Shown here: in pieces, positions 17,629 through 25,920 of the stretch
Layout: each line of letters starts with the position of its first letter
Numbering within the stretch: the stretch's first letter is position 1
Assembly (NCBI GenBank): GCA_934193095.1
Contig: CAKPUX010000001.1
Span: forward strand, 75,533 to 139,532
Length of the DNA: 64,000 bases
Reading direction: 5' to 3'
From: an uncultured Dialister sp.
GTDB lineage: Bacteria; Bacillota; Negativicutes; Veillonellales; Dialisteraceae
Made by a program: the position numbers and the translations under genes
The notes under the pieces: model-generated
Databases searched by the model: none
Told to the model about the DNA's origin: nothing
What the model saw: only the letters and a program-made list of their open reading frames with translations

Positions 17629-18579
17629 ATGTCCTGGAATACAAAAATCACAAAACTCTTAGGCATCGACTACCCGATCATTCAGGGCGGCATGGCCTAT
17701 ATTTCTGACGGTGTCCTCGCAGCTGCCATGAATCATGCCGGATGCGCCGGCGTCATCGGAAGCGGCGGCTTCTCTGTCGATGAGATCCGTGACCACATCC
17801 GTCAGGCGAAGGACATCTTAGGTCCGGGCAAATGCTTCGGCGTAAACCTCATGCTGCAGATGCCGAACAAAGATGATGTCGCGCAGCTCATCTGCGATGA
17901 GAAAGTCCCCTTCGTCACCATTGGCGCCGGGAACCCTGTCCCCTATTTCGACCCCTTCCATCATGCCGGTGTAAAATGCATCCCCGTCGTACCGAATGTC
18001 AAGCTCGCCCACCGCGTACAGGACGCAGGCGCCGATGCCATCGTCGTCGAAGGCATGGAAGCCGGCGGCCATGACGGCAAGATCACCCTCATGGCTCTTC
18101 TCGAAAACGTCCTCCCCGAGATCGAGATCCCGGTCGTCGCAGCCGGCGGCATCGTAGACGGACGTGCTGTCGCTGCGGCTCTCCTCATGGGTGCCTCGGG
18201 TGTGCAGATGGGCACGCGTTTCCTTCTCTCCAAAGAATGCCGCCTCCACCCGAATGCAAAACAAGCCATCATCGACGCTGCCGACACCGACTCCGTCGTG
18301 ACAGGCTTCACTACCCGAGATACCGTCCGCGGCCTTAGAAATCCATTCTCTGAAAAATACCTGAAGCTCGAATACAGCGGTGCAGCGCAGTCCGAGCTCA
18401 CCGCCCTCGCCGCCGGAACGAACCGCAAAGCCGTCATCGACGGTGACACAGAGAACGGCTTCGTCTTAGCCGGCATGTCTCTCACCCACCTCACGAAAGT
18501 ACAGCCCGTGCAGGAAATCGTAGAAGAACTCGTGAGTGAAGCAGAAAGAAGACTCGCCGCAGCACCGAAATTGATTTAA
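17629..18579 (+). CDS. fabK: Enoyl-ACP reductase II (FMN-dependent, FabK type)
   Basis: The product is 316 residues of the nitronate monooxygenase/FabK TIM-barrel family. The order IDYPIIQGGMAYISDG, GVNLML, TIGAGNP, IPVVPNVKLA, EGMEAGGHDG, VAAGGIVDGRA and GVQMGTRF is that of flavin-dependent enoyl-ACP reductase II, which completes the last step of fatty-acid elongation. The ATG at 17629 follows AAGGAG. In-frame codons from 17515 lack a ribosome-binding site. It stands alone rather than in a fab cluster, so a different nitroalkane-oxidase-like activity cannot be excluded. The FabK-like EGMEAGGH motif favours the lipid role. Confidence 0.85.
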   Translation: MSWNTKITKLLGIDYPIIQGGMAYISDGVLAAAMNHAGCAGVIGSGGFSVDEIRDHIRQAKDILGPGKCFGVNLMLQMPNKDDVAQLICDEKVPFVTIGAGNPVPYFDPFHHAGVKCIPVVPNVKLAHRVQDAGADAIVVEGMEAGGHDGKITLMALLENVLPEIEIPVVAAGGIVDGRAVAAALLMGASGVQMGTRFLLSKECRLHPNAKQAIIDAADTDSVVTGFTTRDTVRGLRNPFSEKYLKLEYSGAAQSELTALAAGTNRKAVIDGDTENGFVLAGMSLTHLTKVQPVQEIVEELVSEAERRLAAAPKLI

Positions 18580-18631
18580 GGAAACGCTCCTTACTTTGAG
18601 CCACTCGCACATAAAAAATCCCCATCGGCTA

Positions 18632-18693
18632 TGATATGATCCCCCTAAAGCAGACAAGGTAAATAACGAAACTGCTTTAGGGGGATCATATCA
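18632..18693. repeat. Perfect 22-bp-stem palindrome, copy 1
   Basis: Arms 18632-18653 and 18672-18693 (TGATATGATCCCCCTAAAGC...) are exact reverse complements around an 18-base loop. The same sequence with one loop substitution occurs inverted at 54301-54362. It lies 53 bases after the fabK stop and could act as a terminator, but there is no T-run. Confidence 0.85.
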
Positions 18694-18705
18694 CGAATGG
18701 GAAGG

Positions 18706-18740
18706 GACTGGTAGCTGATGACTAGTGACTGGTGAGTCAA
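18706..18740. repeat. Degenerate period-7 array
   Basis: GGGACTGGTAGCTGATGACT continuing AGTGACTGGTGAGT; heptamers of the TAGTGAC type, as at 10463-10538. Confidence 0.65.
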
Positions 18741-19120
18741 AGACATCAGACTCCCGTATCATCATTTCGAGCGAAGCGAGAAATCTTTGTCATTCGCGGC
18801 GAGGGACTCACGTTTCCCCCACATGTGCCGCGAACTTCTCCGCTTTCCTCATCTGTCTTTCATCTCGCTAGAACCCTATCCGGCTCGCTTCGCTCGCCAC
18901 CTTCCCCACGCAGGGAAGGCTTTGATGCGGGGAAGGCGGTGCTCTCAAACATACGACGTTTTTCTCCGCTCAGTAAAACGAAATGCGCCGCCCCCCTTGA
19001 ACCTATAGAACCTGCTGAACCTCTTTCGCAAACAAGCAAGGAACGGCACACACCATGAGCTAACGCTGAACCCGAAGCGATGTTACCACGTCTGTGAATC
19101 AGTAGTAACATCACTTTCCA

Positions 19121-20464
19121 TTATCTGTTATGTCCGAAGAAGGTTTTCGCGACTTCAGGGAATGAGATGTAGCTCAGGAGGTCTTCCATAGAGGCATTCG
19201 GATAGCCGTCTTCGGCAAGGCGTTTCCGATAGGTATCGAGCTGCGGCGGGATCATATCCGCCGGACGGCAGGTGATGGGCTCCTGATTTCCGATGGCCAG
19301 GCGTTTCACTTCCGGATCGATGGGACCCGGTGTGCGGCCATACTTGCCCGCAACGAGGTTTCTGACTTCCTGCGGAATCATCTTGTAGCGTCCGAGGACG
19401 ACATTCATGACGGCCATGGTGCCGACGATCTGGCTCGTTGGGGTGACGAGCGGCGGGTATCCGAGTTCTTTTCTGACACGCGGCATTTCAGAGAGAAGCG
19501 CATCGTATTCATCGGCGACGCCCATTTCTTTCATCTGGTTCAGAAGATTCGACAGCATACCGCCCGGGATCTGGGAAGAGAGGATTTTGGGATCGATGGA
19601 AATATTGGTATTCAGATGGAAATCTTCTTCCAGGTCTTTTTTGACGCGTTTGAAATAGTCCGCCACTTCGCCTAGTTTCTCCAGATCCAGACCGGTATCG
19701 TAGTCTGTCCCCTTGAGGGCTGCTACGATGGACTCGATGCAAGGTTGGCTGGACGCACAGGAGAAGGGCGAAATCGCGGTGTCGATGATGTCGACGCCGG
19801 CTTCGATGGCTTTGAGATAGGTCATATCGCCCAGCGCTGAGGTGAAATGGGTGTGAAGCTCGATGGGGATGTGGATTTCTTTTTTCAGTGTCTGAATGAG
19901 CTTGTAGGCGTTGTATGGGAGAAGGAGTCCCGCCATATCTTTGATGCAGATAGAGTCAGCCCCCATTTCTACGAGTTCCTTCCCCAGCTTCACAAAGTCC
20001 TCGTCTTTGTGATAGGGACTCACGGTGTAGACGATGCAGCCCTGGGCATGTGCGCCGGCTTCCTTGGTTGCACGCATGGCGGTCTCCAGATTTCTCGTAT
20101 CATTCAGTGCATCGAAGATACGGATGATGGAAACGCCGTTATCTACGGAGCGCATGATGAATTCACGGACTACGTCATCTGCCATGGGATGATAGCCGAG
20201 AAGGTTTTGCCCGCGAAGCAGCATCTGGATCGGGGTTTTGAGATTCTTTTTGAGAAGACGGAGCCGCTGCCAGGGGTCTTCATTCAGAAAACGCAGGCAG
20301 ACGTCAAAGGTCGCCCCGCCCCACGCTTCGATGGCATGGTAACCGATGCTGTCCATTTTCTCAAGGATCGGCAACATATCGACGATGCGCATGCGGGTCG
20401 CCGCCAGAGACTGCTGTCCATCGCGCAATACCGTTTCTGTGATTTTCACTGATTTCTTAGCCAT
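19121..20464 (-). CDS. Biotin-dependent carboxyltransferase subunit (oxaloacetate decarboxylase alpha / transcarboxylase 5S / pyruvate carboxylase B type)
   Basis: The 447-residue protein is a DRE-TIM-type carboxyltransferase. It has TETVLRDGQQSLAATRM, EAWGGATFDVCLRFL, RGQNLLGY, the carbamylated-lysine segment CIKDMAGLL and the metal ligands in ELHTHFTS. It ends after the conserved PxxLA-type domain without a biotinyl-lysine (no MKM) domain, so the biotin carrier must be a separate protein. Such subunits interconvert pyruvate and oxaloacetate in Na+-pumping decarboxylases, 5S transcarboxylases or split pyruvate carboxylases. The sequence alone does not say which. The ATG at 20464 has GGAG seven bases upstream. 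No carrier, biotin carboxylase or membrane beta subunit gene adjoins it. Confidence 0.85.
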   Translation of the reverse strand: MAKKSVKITETVLRDGQQSLAATRMRIVDMLPILEKMDSIGYHAIEAWGGATFDVCLRFLNEDPWQRLRLLKKNLKTPIQMLLRGQNLLGYHPMADDVVREFIMRSVDNGVSIIRIFDALNDTRNLETAMRATKEAGAHAQGCIVYTVSPYHKDEDFVKLGKELVEMGADSICIKDMAGLLLPYNAYKLIQTLKKEIHIPIELHTHFTSALGDMTYLKAIEAGVDIIDTAISPFSCASSQPCIESIVAALKGTDYDTGLDLEKLGEVADYFKRVKKDLEEDFHLNTNISIDPKILSSQIPGGMLSNLLNQMKEMGVADEYDALLSEMPRVRKELGYPPLVTPTSQIVGTMAVMNVVLGRYKMIPQEVRNLVAGKYGRTPGPIDPEVKRLAIGNQEPITCRPADMIPPQLDTYRKRLAEDGYPNASMEDLLSYISFPEVAKTFFGHNR

Positions 20465-20942
20465 AGTGATACTCCATTCTTGTGCTTGTCACAACGTGCA
20501 TTCATGTTGTCATGAATATAACACGGCTAAGAAAATAAATGAAATTTATAACGTTAATGATTGTATTAGGAAGTTTTATAGCTAACCATAGAAAGGATTC
20601 AGGGTTAGCCCGTGGGACGTGCGAAAGAAGTTCAGCAGGTTCTATAGGTTCAAAAGGGGGCGGCGCATTTCGTCATCCTGAGCGGAGAAAAACGTCGTAT
20701 GTCAAAAAATGGCTTATCTAAAATATAAGAACTGAGTCGAAGGATCTAAGCGCCGCGGAGGTTTGAAACTAGCAGTTTTCTCGTATCGCAAACCTAATCC
20801 CTAGCCACTCATCCATCGTTTAGCGGTCTTCAAGGAAGATTTCTCGCTTGCGCTCGAAATGACGATACGGGAGTCTGATGTCTCCTAGTCTTTTAGTCTC
20901 CTAGTCTCCAATCACTTTGCGCCACGAATCCCTAATCCTTAG
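20465..20942. repeat. Intergenic repeat mosaic between LysR gene and carboxyltransferase gene
   Basis: No gene. It contains an inverted nonad array (20625-20655), the unoccupied 97-bp GCGGCGC...GCGCCGC unit (20660-20756), a GATTTCTCGC...GCTCGAAATGACG unit (20838-20868) and mixed octad/heptad arrays (20881-20946) that run into the LysR stop codon. The upstream 20465-20590 part is AT-rich and may hold the carboxyltransferase promoter. Confidence 0.7.
20660..20756. repeat. GCGGCGC...GCGCCGC unit, unoccupied form
   Basis: The unit is 97 bp from GCGGCGC to GCGCCGC, with the TCATCCTGAGCGG...AGTCGAAGGATCT pair nested inside. The homologous unit at 51410-51669 is identical in plan but carries the 161-bp element plus one TA between CGTCGTATGT and AAAAATGGCTT, so this copy shows the empty target site at about 20698-20711. 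Confidence 0.85.
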
Positions 20943-21875
20943 TCACTCATTTTTAAACAACTTTATAAATTCCTTCACCGCTGCCGGTGTATAGGATCCG
21001 TGCGGCAGGAGCAGGCGGTAGCGGCGGATGGCGTAGCGGGAGCGGAATGTAAAAAAACGGATGTGCTGCTCAGTCCCATCGACAAGGCGGTCACTCAGGA
21101 AGGAGGCGCCGATGCCGGCAAGCGCAAGGCGATAAGCGGTGACGAGCTGCGGTACTTCGATATATCTCTTGGGATTCACCCCTGTTTCTTCAAAAATTTT
21201 CAGGCTGCGCGCCCCGAGATTGATATGCGCATCAATGTCTATGAAAGGGATCTCGGGAAAATCGGATAGCTCCACCTGAGGAGCATCTTTTGCCAGATGG
21301 CGCCCTGCGGCTACATCCCCTGCCGAGAGTGCCTTGGAAAGCAAGGTCTCCGGCAACGCAAAGTGCGAGGGCAGAGCCAGCAGGATGTGGTCGCTGAAGC
21401 TCTCGTAGTTCTCGAATTCCTGAATGACGGATTCGTCGCAGCTGAATGTAAAATCAAGCTTATGTTCTTTCAAAAGGTTGATCAGCTGGTCCGAGCTCGT
21501 TTCCTCCATGCGGATATGGATGTGCGGGAAGCGGCGCGTGAAGCGCGTGATATAGGGCGGGAGCAGATACGCATTCATATAGTTCGTCCCGCCAAGACAG
21601 ATGTCCCCGCTCATGAGGCCGTGCAGGTCATCGATCTGCTGTTTCATTTCCTGTTCGAGGAGCATTTCTTTCTTGATATAGGAAATATACATCTCACCCA
21701 CAGGCGTCAGCGTGAGCGGACGCTGCCCGCGGTGGAAGAGCGCGGCTCCGATCTCCTTCTCCACCTTCCTGACGGCAATGCTCAAAGCCGGCTGTGTGAC
21801 AAAGAGCGCTTCCGCTGCTTTCGAAAAGCTGCCATTGACATAGACCTGATATATATATTTTTTCTCCAGCTCCAT
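20943..21875 (-). CDS. LysR-family transcriptional regulator (possible AlsR-type)
   Basis: The 310-residue protein has an N-terminal winged helix-turn-helix (YVNGSFSKAAEALFVTQPAL, then AVRKVEKEIGAALFHR) and a C-terminal periplasmic-binding-like effector domain. It is divergent from the acetolactate decarboxylase gene. This is the arrangement of alsR with alsSD in bacilli, so control of acetoin formation is a reasonable inference. A promoter (TTTACT, 17 bases, TATAAT on the minus strand near 21950-21922) is visible upstream. Its TGA stop falls inside a heptad repeat tract (GAGTGACTAAGG), so the last residues lie at the boundary of repeat sequence. Confidence 0.85.
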   Translation of the reverse strand: MELEKKYIYQVYVNGSFSKAAEALFVTQPALSIAVRKVEKEIGAALFHRGQRPLTLTPVGEMYISYIKKEMLLEQEMKQQIDDLHGLMSGDICLGGTNYMNAYLLPPYITRFTRRFPHIHIRMEETSSDQLINLLKEHKLDFTFSCDESVIQEFENYESFSDHILLALPSHFALPETLLSKALSAGDVAAGRHLAKDAPQVELSDFPEIPFIDIDAHINLGARSLKIFEETGVNPKRYIEVPQLVTAYRLALAGIGASFLSDRLVDGTEQHIRFFTFRSRYAIRRYRLLLPHGSYTPAAVKEFIKLFKNE

Positions 21876-22378
21876 AATATAAATCTCCTTTATGAAAATA
21901 TTAGTATGATTAAATTGATTATATAATGCATAAAGCGTATAGTAAAGGCATTCGATGAGAAAAATGAATAGGAAGGAGTGCAGTAGGAGGCAGGTTCAGG
22001 GCGTTCAAAAGGTTCACAGGTTTCCTTAAAACTCCGCGGTGCTTCCATATGATGATGCGCCTCTCCTCCCGTAGAACCTGCTGATTCTCTTTCGCAAACA
22101 GTCATAGGGCAACACGCCACGGGGCTGACCCTGAAGTTTGAAAGCAGGGATTAGGGATTAGTGGCTAGGGATTAGGAGCCTCGAGTGACTTGTGACTAGT
22201 GACTGGTGACTTGAATACTACTTTCGGGCATCGCCCCATATATACTCGCGGCGAAGCCGCCACCACCATTTCTAATTTCTCATTTCTAATTCCTCATTCG
22301 AGCAAAGCTTTCACCCGCAATCAAAGGGCGGCACGCCCGCGGGGCTAACCCTAAAACAGCCAAGAAAGGATGATCCCT
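21876..22378. repeat. Divergent intergenic region LysR / alsD filled with repeats
   Basis: It holds the LysR promoter (about 21922-21950), a nonad array (21995-22022), the small GCGGTGC...GATGCGCC hairpin (22027-22060), heptad arrays (22145-22217) and an unoccupied copy, inverted, of the AGGGTTAGCCC...GAAAGC repeat (22297-22353) that is interrupted at 53204. No further gene. Confidence 0.7.
22145..22217. repeat. Degenerate period-7 array
   Basis: AGGGATTAGGGATTAGTGGC, then TAGGGATTAGGAG and GTGACTAGTGACTGGTGACT; one of the clearest heptad tracts in the window. Confidence 0.8.
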
Positions 22379-23095
22379 ATGCCAAATACGATGTACCAGG
22401 TCTCCACACTGCAGGCCCTCATGATGGGAGACTACGAAGGACACATATCCATTCGTGCGCTTTTAAAAAAAGGCGATACAGGGCTCGGCACCTTTGACAG
22501 TCTTCACGGAGAAATGATCCTGCTAGATGGCATCTGCTATCGGGCGCTCGAAGATGGCCATGTGGAGGTCTCGCAAGAAGAAGACCGCTCCCCTTTTGCC
22601 GTCGCTTCTTTTCTGAAAGAGGACGACGCTTTCCCTATCAGTGCCCCTGATTTTTCTGCGCTGCAGCAGGCGCTCAATGCAAGACGCATTCGTCAGGGAA
22701 AGAATAATATCTGCCTTTGCCGCATAGATGGCGACTTTGAAGAAATCAAAGCACGCTCGGAAGTCCCGCAGACAAGGCCGTACCGTCCGCTTGCGGTCGC
22801 CATGAAGACAGACCAGCGGGAATTTACCTTCGAACATGTATCAGGCAGTCTCGTCTGTGTCTATTTCCCGCCCTACATGGACAAGCTGAATATGGCAGGC
22901 TGGCATATCCATTTCATTTCCAAAGACAGGCGTCATGGCGGTCATGTCTTCGGTCTATCCCTGACCAAAGGCAGCGCACGCCTCGCGTCTCTTCCCTCTT
23001 TCGAACTTGCCATCCCGCAGGAATCCGATTTCCAGCATCTCGATCCCACGGTCTCGAAAGAAGATATCGAAGCGGTAGAAGGGAAGAAGGCGTAA
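22379..23095 (+). CDS. alsD: Alpha-acetolactate decarboxylase
   Basis: The enzyme decarboxylates 2-acetolactate to acetoin and drains acetolactate from branched-chain amino-acid synthesis. The 238-residue protein starts YQVSTLQALMMGDYEG and has GTFDSLHGEMILLDG. The zinc ligands are in WHIHFISKDRRHGGHV. ATG at 22379 is preferred because AAAGGA lies eight bases upstream. The ATG at 22370 would overlap that site. It precedes ilvN-ilvB, so acetolactate synthase and decarboxylase may form one acetoin/valine module under the divergent LysR regulator. Confidence 0.93.
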   Translation: MPNTMYQVSTLQALMMGDYEGHISIRALLKKGDTGLGTFDSLHGEMILLDGICYRALEDGHVEVSQEEDRSPFAVASFLKEDDAFPISAPDFSALQQALNARRIRQGKNNICLCRIDGDFEEIKARSEVPQTRPYRPLAVAMKTDQREFTFEHVSGSLVCVYFPPYMDKLNMAGWHIHFISKDRRHGGHVFGLSLTKGSARLASLPSFELAIPQESDFQHLDPTVSKEDIEAVEGKKA

Positions 23096-23139
23096 CGTGT
23101 TCAAAGGGTTTTATGGATGCCATAGGTTTCCCATAAGTA

Positions 23140-23300
23140 AAGGAAACGCTGATTAAATCGCAGAATTCGATTCCACAAGCATTTTCATGCAACACTTCGT
23201 CATAACCCTCCTTAAATAGCTCGCTATTCGCGTCGGATTATTCCTTGTGCTGCATGAAAATGCAAGAGTGAAATCGAACAACGATTTAATCAGTGTTTCC
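23140..23300. repeat. 161-bp TA-flanked hairpin element, copy A
   Basis: The element runs between TA (23138-23139) and TA (23301-23302). Termini AAGGAAACGCTGATTAAATC and, inverted, GGAAACACTGATTAAATCG are nearly perfect inverted repeats. The interior continues as imperfect arms with GCATTTTCATGCA in both, and the centre is CTCCTTAAATAGCTCGCTAT. It encodes no protein and fits a non-autonomous miniature inverted-repeat element. Confidence 0.85.
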
Positions 23301-23395
23301 TAAAATTACACGGCGTATCTTTTTCTGCGCCGCCCCTTCCCGCTCCACCTCTCGAGCCTTTGACGCCTCATTCCTCATTTCACAAAGGAGCCACC

Positions 23396-23935
23396 ATGAA
23401 GCAATTACTATCCATTATCGCACACAATCGTCCGGGTGTGCTCTCCAAGATTACCGGACTGATCTCGCGCCGCGGCTACAATATCGACAGTCTGATGAGC
23501 GGCACCACAGAAAAACCAGGCTATGCCCGCCTTACGATCACCGTCGATGCGGATGACCGCACCGTAGATCAGATCTCCCGCCAGGTCGAAAAGATCAGCG
23601 AAGTCGAGAAGATCACAGTCCTCAAAAAAGAAACAAGCGCCCTTCGCAGCATGCTCCTCATCAAGGTGCACGCCGGTGATAAGCGTATGGAGATCCTGCA
23701 GCTCGCCGCTGCTTTCCGCTCCCATGCCATCGACATCACCGGTGACAGCATGACATTCGTGAATACCGGTAGCGAAGACAAGCTCCATGCGTTCGTGAAT
23801 GCCCTTCGCCGTTACGGCATCGTCGAAATGGTCCAGACAGGCGTCGTCGCTCTGGCTCGCGGTGATGAAGCTTTGATTTTAGATGGCTCTCGCTATGAAT
23901 GGCCTGAGCAGTATGACACTGTAGGAGGTAAATGA
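23396..23935 (+). CDS. ilvN: Acetolactate synthase small (regulatory) subunit
   Basis: This 179-residue protein has an N-terminal ACT domain (LSIIAHNRPGVLSKITGLISRR, then NIDSLMSGTTE) and the conserved C-terminal part of IlvN/IlvH. It confers valine feedback control on the catalytic subunit. The ATG at 23396 follows AAAGGAG, and codons upstream from 23360 are not supported. It precedes ilvB, one base apart at the stop/start junction (TGAGATG). This is the reverse of the usual ilvB-ilvN order. Confidence 0.93.
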   Translation: MKQLLSIIAHNRPGVLSKITGLISRRGYNIDSLMSGTTEKPGYARLTITVDADDRTVDQISRQVEKISEVEKITVLKKETSALRSMLLIKVHAGDKRMEILQLAAAFRSHAIDITGDSMTFVNTGSEDKLHAFVNALRRYGIVEMVQTGVVALARGDEALILDGSRYEWPEQYDTVGGK

Positions 23936-23936
23936 G

Positions 23937-25613
23937 ATGAAATTGACAGGTGCAGAAGTCATGGTCAAATGCCTCCAGGCAGAAGGCGTTTCCACTATTT
24001 TCGGTTATCCGGGCGGCGCTATCCTCCCCTTCTACGATGCCCTGCGTGATGAGACATCGATCCGCCATATCCTGACCGCGCATGAGCAGGGCGCAGCGCA
24101 CGCCGCCGACGGCTATGCCAGAGCGAGCGGTACGGTCGGAGTCTGCTGCGCGACCTCCGGCCCCGGGGCGACGAACCTCGTCACCGGCCTTGCGAATGCT
24201 TTCCTCGACTCGATCCCGGTCGTCGCCATCACCGGACAGGTGAAGCGCAGCACCATCGGCCACGATGCCTTCCAGGAAGTCGACATCTGCGGCATCACTA
24301 TGCCGATCACGAAGCAGAATTTCCTTGTGAATAAGCCGGAAGAGCTGGAACAGACCATGCATCTTGCCTTCCAGATCGCCAGAAGCGGACGTCCGGGGCC
24401 TGTACTGATCGATGTACCGAATGATGTGCAGAAAGCCATGATCGAGTACCAGGGAAAAAAGCTCCCGGCTCTCTCTCCGAAAGCCCCCGATCCCATGCGT
24501 ATCGATCTTGCCATCGATGCCCTCAGCAAAGCCAAACGTCCGGTCATGCTCGTGGGCGGCGGCGTCGCCATTTCCGGTGCCCAGTATGAAGCCGTGCATC
24601 TCGCAGAGAAGCTGAATCTCCCCTGTGCGAGCACCCTCATGGGACTCGGCTGTATCAGCTCCTACCGCAAGCAGTACCTCGGCATGGCTGGTCTTCACGG
24701 ACATGAACGTGCGAACCGCGCACTCGCCGAAGCGGATGTCATTCTTGCACTAGGCAGCCGTTTCAATGACAGAGAAACGGGTGACCGCATGGCGTACAGC
24801 CAAGGCAAGACCATCATCCATGTCGATATCGACCCCGCTGAATTTCATAAAAATATAGACAGCCGCATTCATATCGCAGGTGATATGCGTACCATCATCA
24901 ATATGCTCGAAAGAGGCTCCTCTCCTCATGACATTTCCGCATGGTGGGACAAGATCCTCACCTGGCCTTCGATGGATGAAGACTACGGGGATAATACGGT
25001 TCCCCTCTTCATTCAGGCGCTGAATCCGCTGCTCAAAGGGAAAGACTATCTCTGTGCCACCGATGTCGGACAGCACCAGATGTTCACCGCGCAGCATCTC
25101 AAAGTCGAGTACGCCCACCAGCTCATCACCTCCGGCGGCCTTGGCACCATGGGATTCGGACTGCCGGCTGCTATGGGCGCAAAGCTGGCGAAACCGGAAA
25201 AAACCGTTCTTCTCGTAGCCGGTGACGGCGGATTCAAGATGACAGGCAGCGAACTCTTCACCCTCGCCTCCTATCATATCCCGATGATCGTTATCGTTTT
25301 CAACAACAGCGGCCTCGGCATGATCCGCCAGCTGCAGCAGACCGGATATAACGAACGCTACATGGCATGCAATCTTCCATCGTATGTAGACTTCGTGAAA
25401 TATGCAGCCGCTTTCGGCCTTGCCGGTGAACATGTCTCCACGCCGGATGCGCTCGCCTCCGCGGTAGAAAAAGCCATGAAGATGGATCAGCCTTACGTCA
25501 TCGAGACAGCCATCCCGCCCAAAGACATGGTCGTCCCTATGGTCGCAGCCGGAAAAGGCATCGACGTCTTCGTCCCGGGGCTAGGAGAAAAGGACATCGA
25601 TGTAAGGGATTAG
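23937..25613 (+). CDS. ilvB: Acetolactate synthase large (catalytic) subunit
   Basis: This ThDP-dependent enzyme condenses two pyruvates to 2-acetolactate, or pyruvate with 2-oxobutyrate. The 558-residue protein has FGYPGGAILPFYDAL, the catalytic Glu in LTAHEQGAAHAADGYAR, GPGATNLVTG, the FAD-linked middle domain, and the ThDP/Mg motif GDGGFKMTGSEL...NNSGLGMIRQ. It is directly downstream of ilvN. The last codons and the TAG stop (GTAAGGGATTAG) lie inside a heptad repeat tract, so the repeat supplies the C-terminus and termination. Confidence 0.96.
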   Translation: MKLTGAEVMVKCLQAEGVSTIFGYPGGAILPFYDALRDETSIRHILTAHEQGAAHAADGYARASGTVGVCCATSGPGATNLVTGLANAFLDSIPVVAITGQVKRSTIGHDAFQEVDICGITMPITKQNFLVNKPEELEQTMHLAFQIARSGRPGPVLIDVPNDVQKAMIEYQGKKLPALSPKAPDPMRIDLAIDALSKAKRPVMLVGGGVAISGAQYEAVHLAEKLNLPCASTLMGLGCISSYRKQYLGMAGLHGHERANRALAEADVILALGSRFNDRETGDRMAYSQGKTIIHVDIDPAEFHKNIDSRIHIAGDMRTIINMLERGSSPHDISAWWDKILTWPSMDEDYGDNTVPLFIQALNPLLKGKDYLCATDVGQHQMFTAQHLKVEYAHQLITSGGLGTMGFGLPAAMGAKLAKPEKTVLLVAGDGGFKMTGSELFTLASYHIPMIVIVFNNSGLGMIRQLQQTGYNERYMACNLPSYVDFVKYAAAFGLAGEHVSTPDALASAVEKAMKMDQPYVIETAIPPKDMVVPMVAAGKGIDVFVPGLGEKDIDVRD

Positions 25614-25690
25614 TGATGAGTGTCTGGTGGCTAGGGATAAGGCGACAAATGACAGATGTCAAGTGTCAGATGGCTAACGTCTGATGTCTG
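25605..25690. repeat. Degenerate heptad array at the ilvB 3' end
   Basis: AAGGGATTAGTGATGAGTGT then GGTGGCTAGGGATAAGG, followed by GATGTCAAGTGTCAGATGGC-type units. It overlaps the last codons of ilvB. Confidence 0.6.
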
Positions 25691-25756
25691 ATCTCTGACT
25701 TGTTTGTATCCCCCTTTCGGGCTGCCCATGGGACTACCCGCTCACACTGATCCACA

Positions 25757-25792
25757 TAAAAAAACTCCATGCCTTTGCATGGAGTTTTTTCT
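25757..25792 (+). terminator. Bidirectional intrinsic terminator between ilvB and TonB receptor gene
   Basis: AAAAAACTCCATGC, CTT, then GCATGGAGTTTTTT form a strong hairpin with A and T runs on both sides, extended outward by TCCACATA/TATGTGGA. It can terminate ilvB on the plus strand and the receptor gene on the minus strand. Confidence 0.9.
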
Positions 25793-25887
25793 ATGTGGAT
25801 ATGACTCAGTTTCTCATTCATGAATGATACATGATTCCTAGCATGTCTCCCATATTAGCGCACAAAAATGGACTCATATCTGCTGCT

Positions 25888-25920
25888 TAAGAAAACACTG
25901 ATTGAATAGCCGAATCTGAT
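25888..25920. repeat. Half of the 161-bp element, abutting the TonB receptor stop codon
   Basis: TAAGAAAACACTGATTGAAT followed by CGAATCTGATT resembles one arm of the hairpin element. The matching arm is not found, so it is a solitary or decayed end. Confidence 0.5.

Larger units (their letters stand above)
18580..19120. repeat. Convergent intergenic region fabK / carboxyltransferase gene: mosaic of repeats
   Basis: No gene. In order: a fragment GGAAACGCT of the 161-bp element end (18581), a 22-bp-stem palindrome (18632-18693), a heptad array (18706-18740), an ATTTCGAGCGAAGCGAGAAAT unit (18764-18785), an inverted GCCTTCCC...GGATAGGG unit (18875-18930), part of the GCGGCGC unit in reverse (18950-18995), and a nonad array of GAACCTATA units (18999-19025). 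Confidence 0.7.

Noticed and set aside
23140..23300. Possible riboswitch or T-box leader before ilvN
   Set aside because: The structure is the transposable hairpin element, identical in plan to copies at unrelated sites, so it is not a specific ilv leader.
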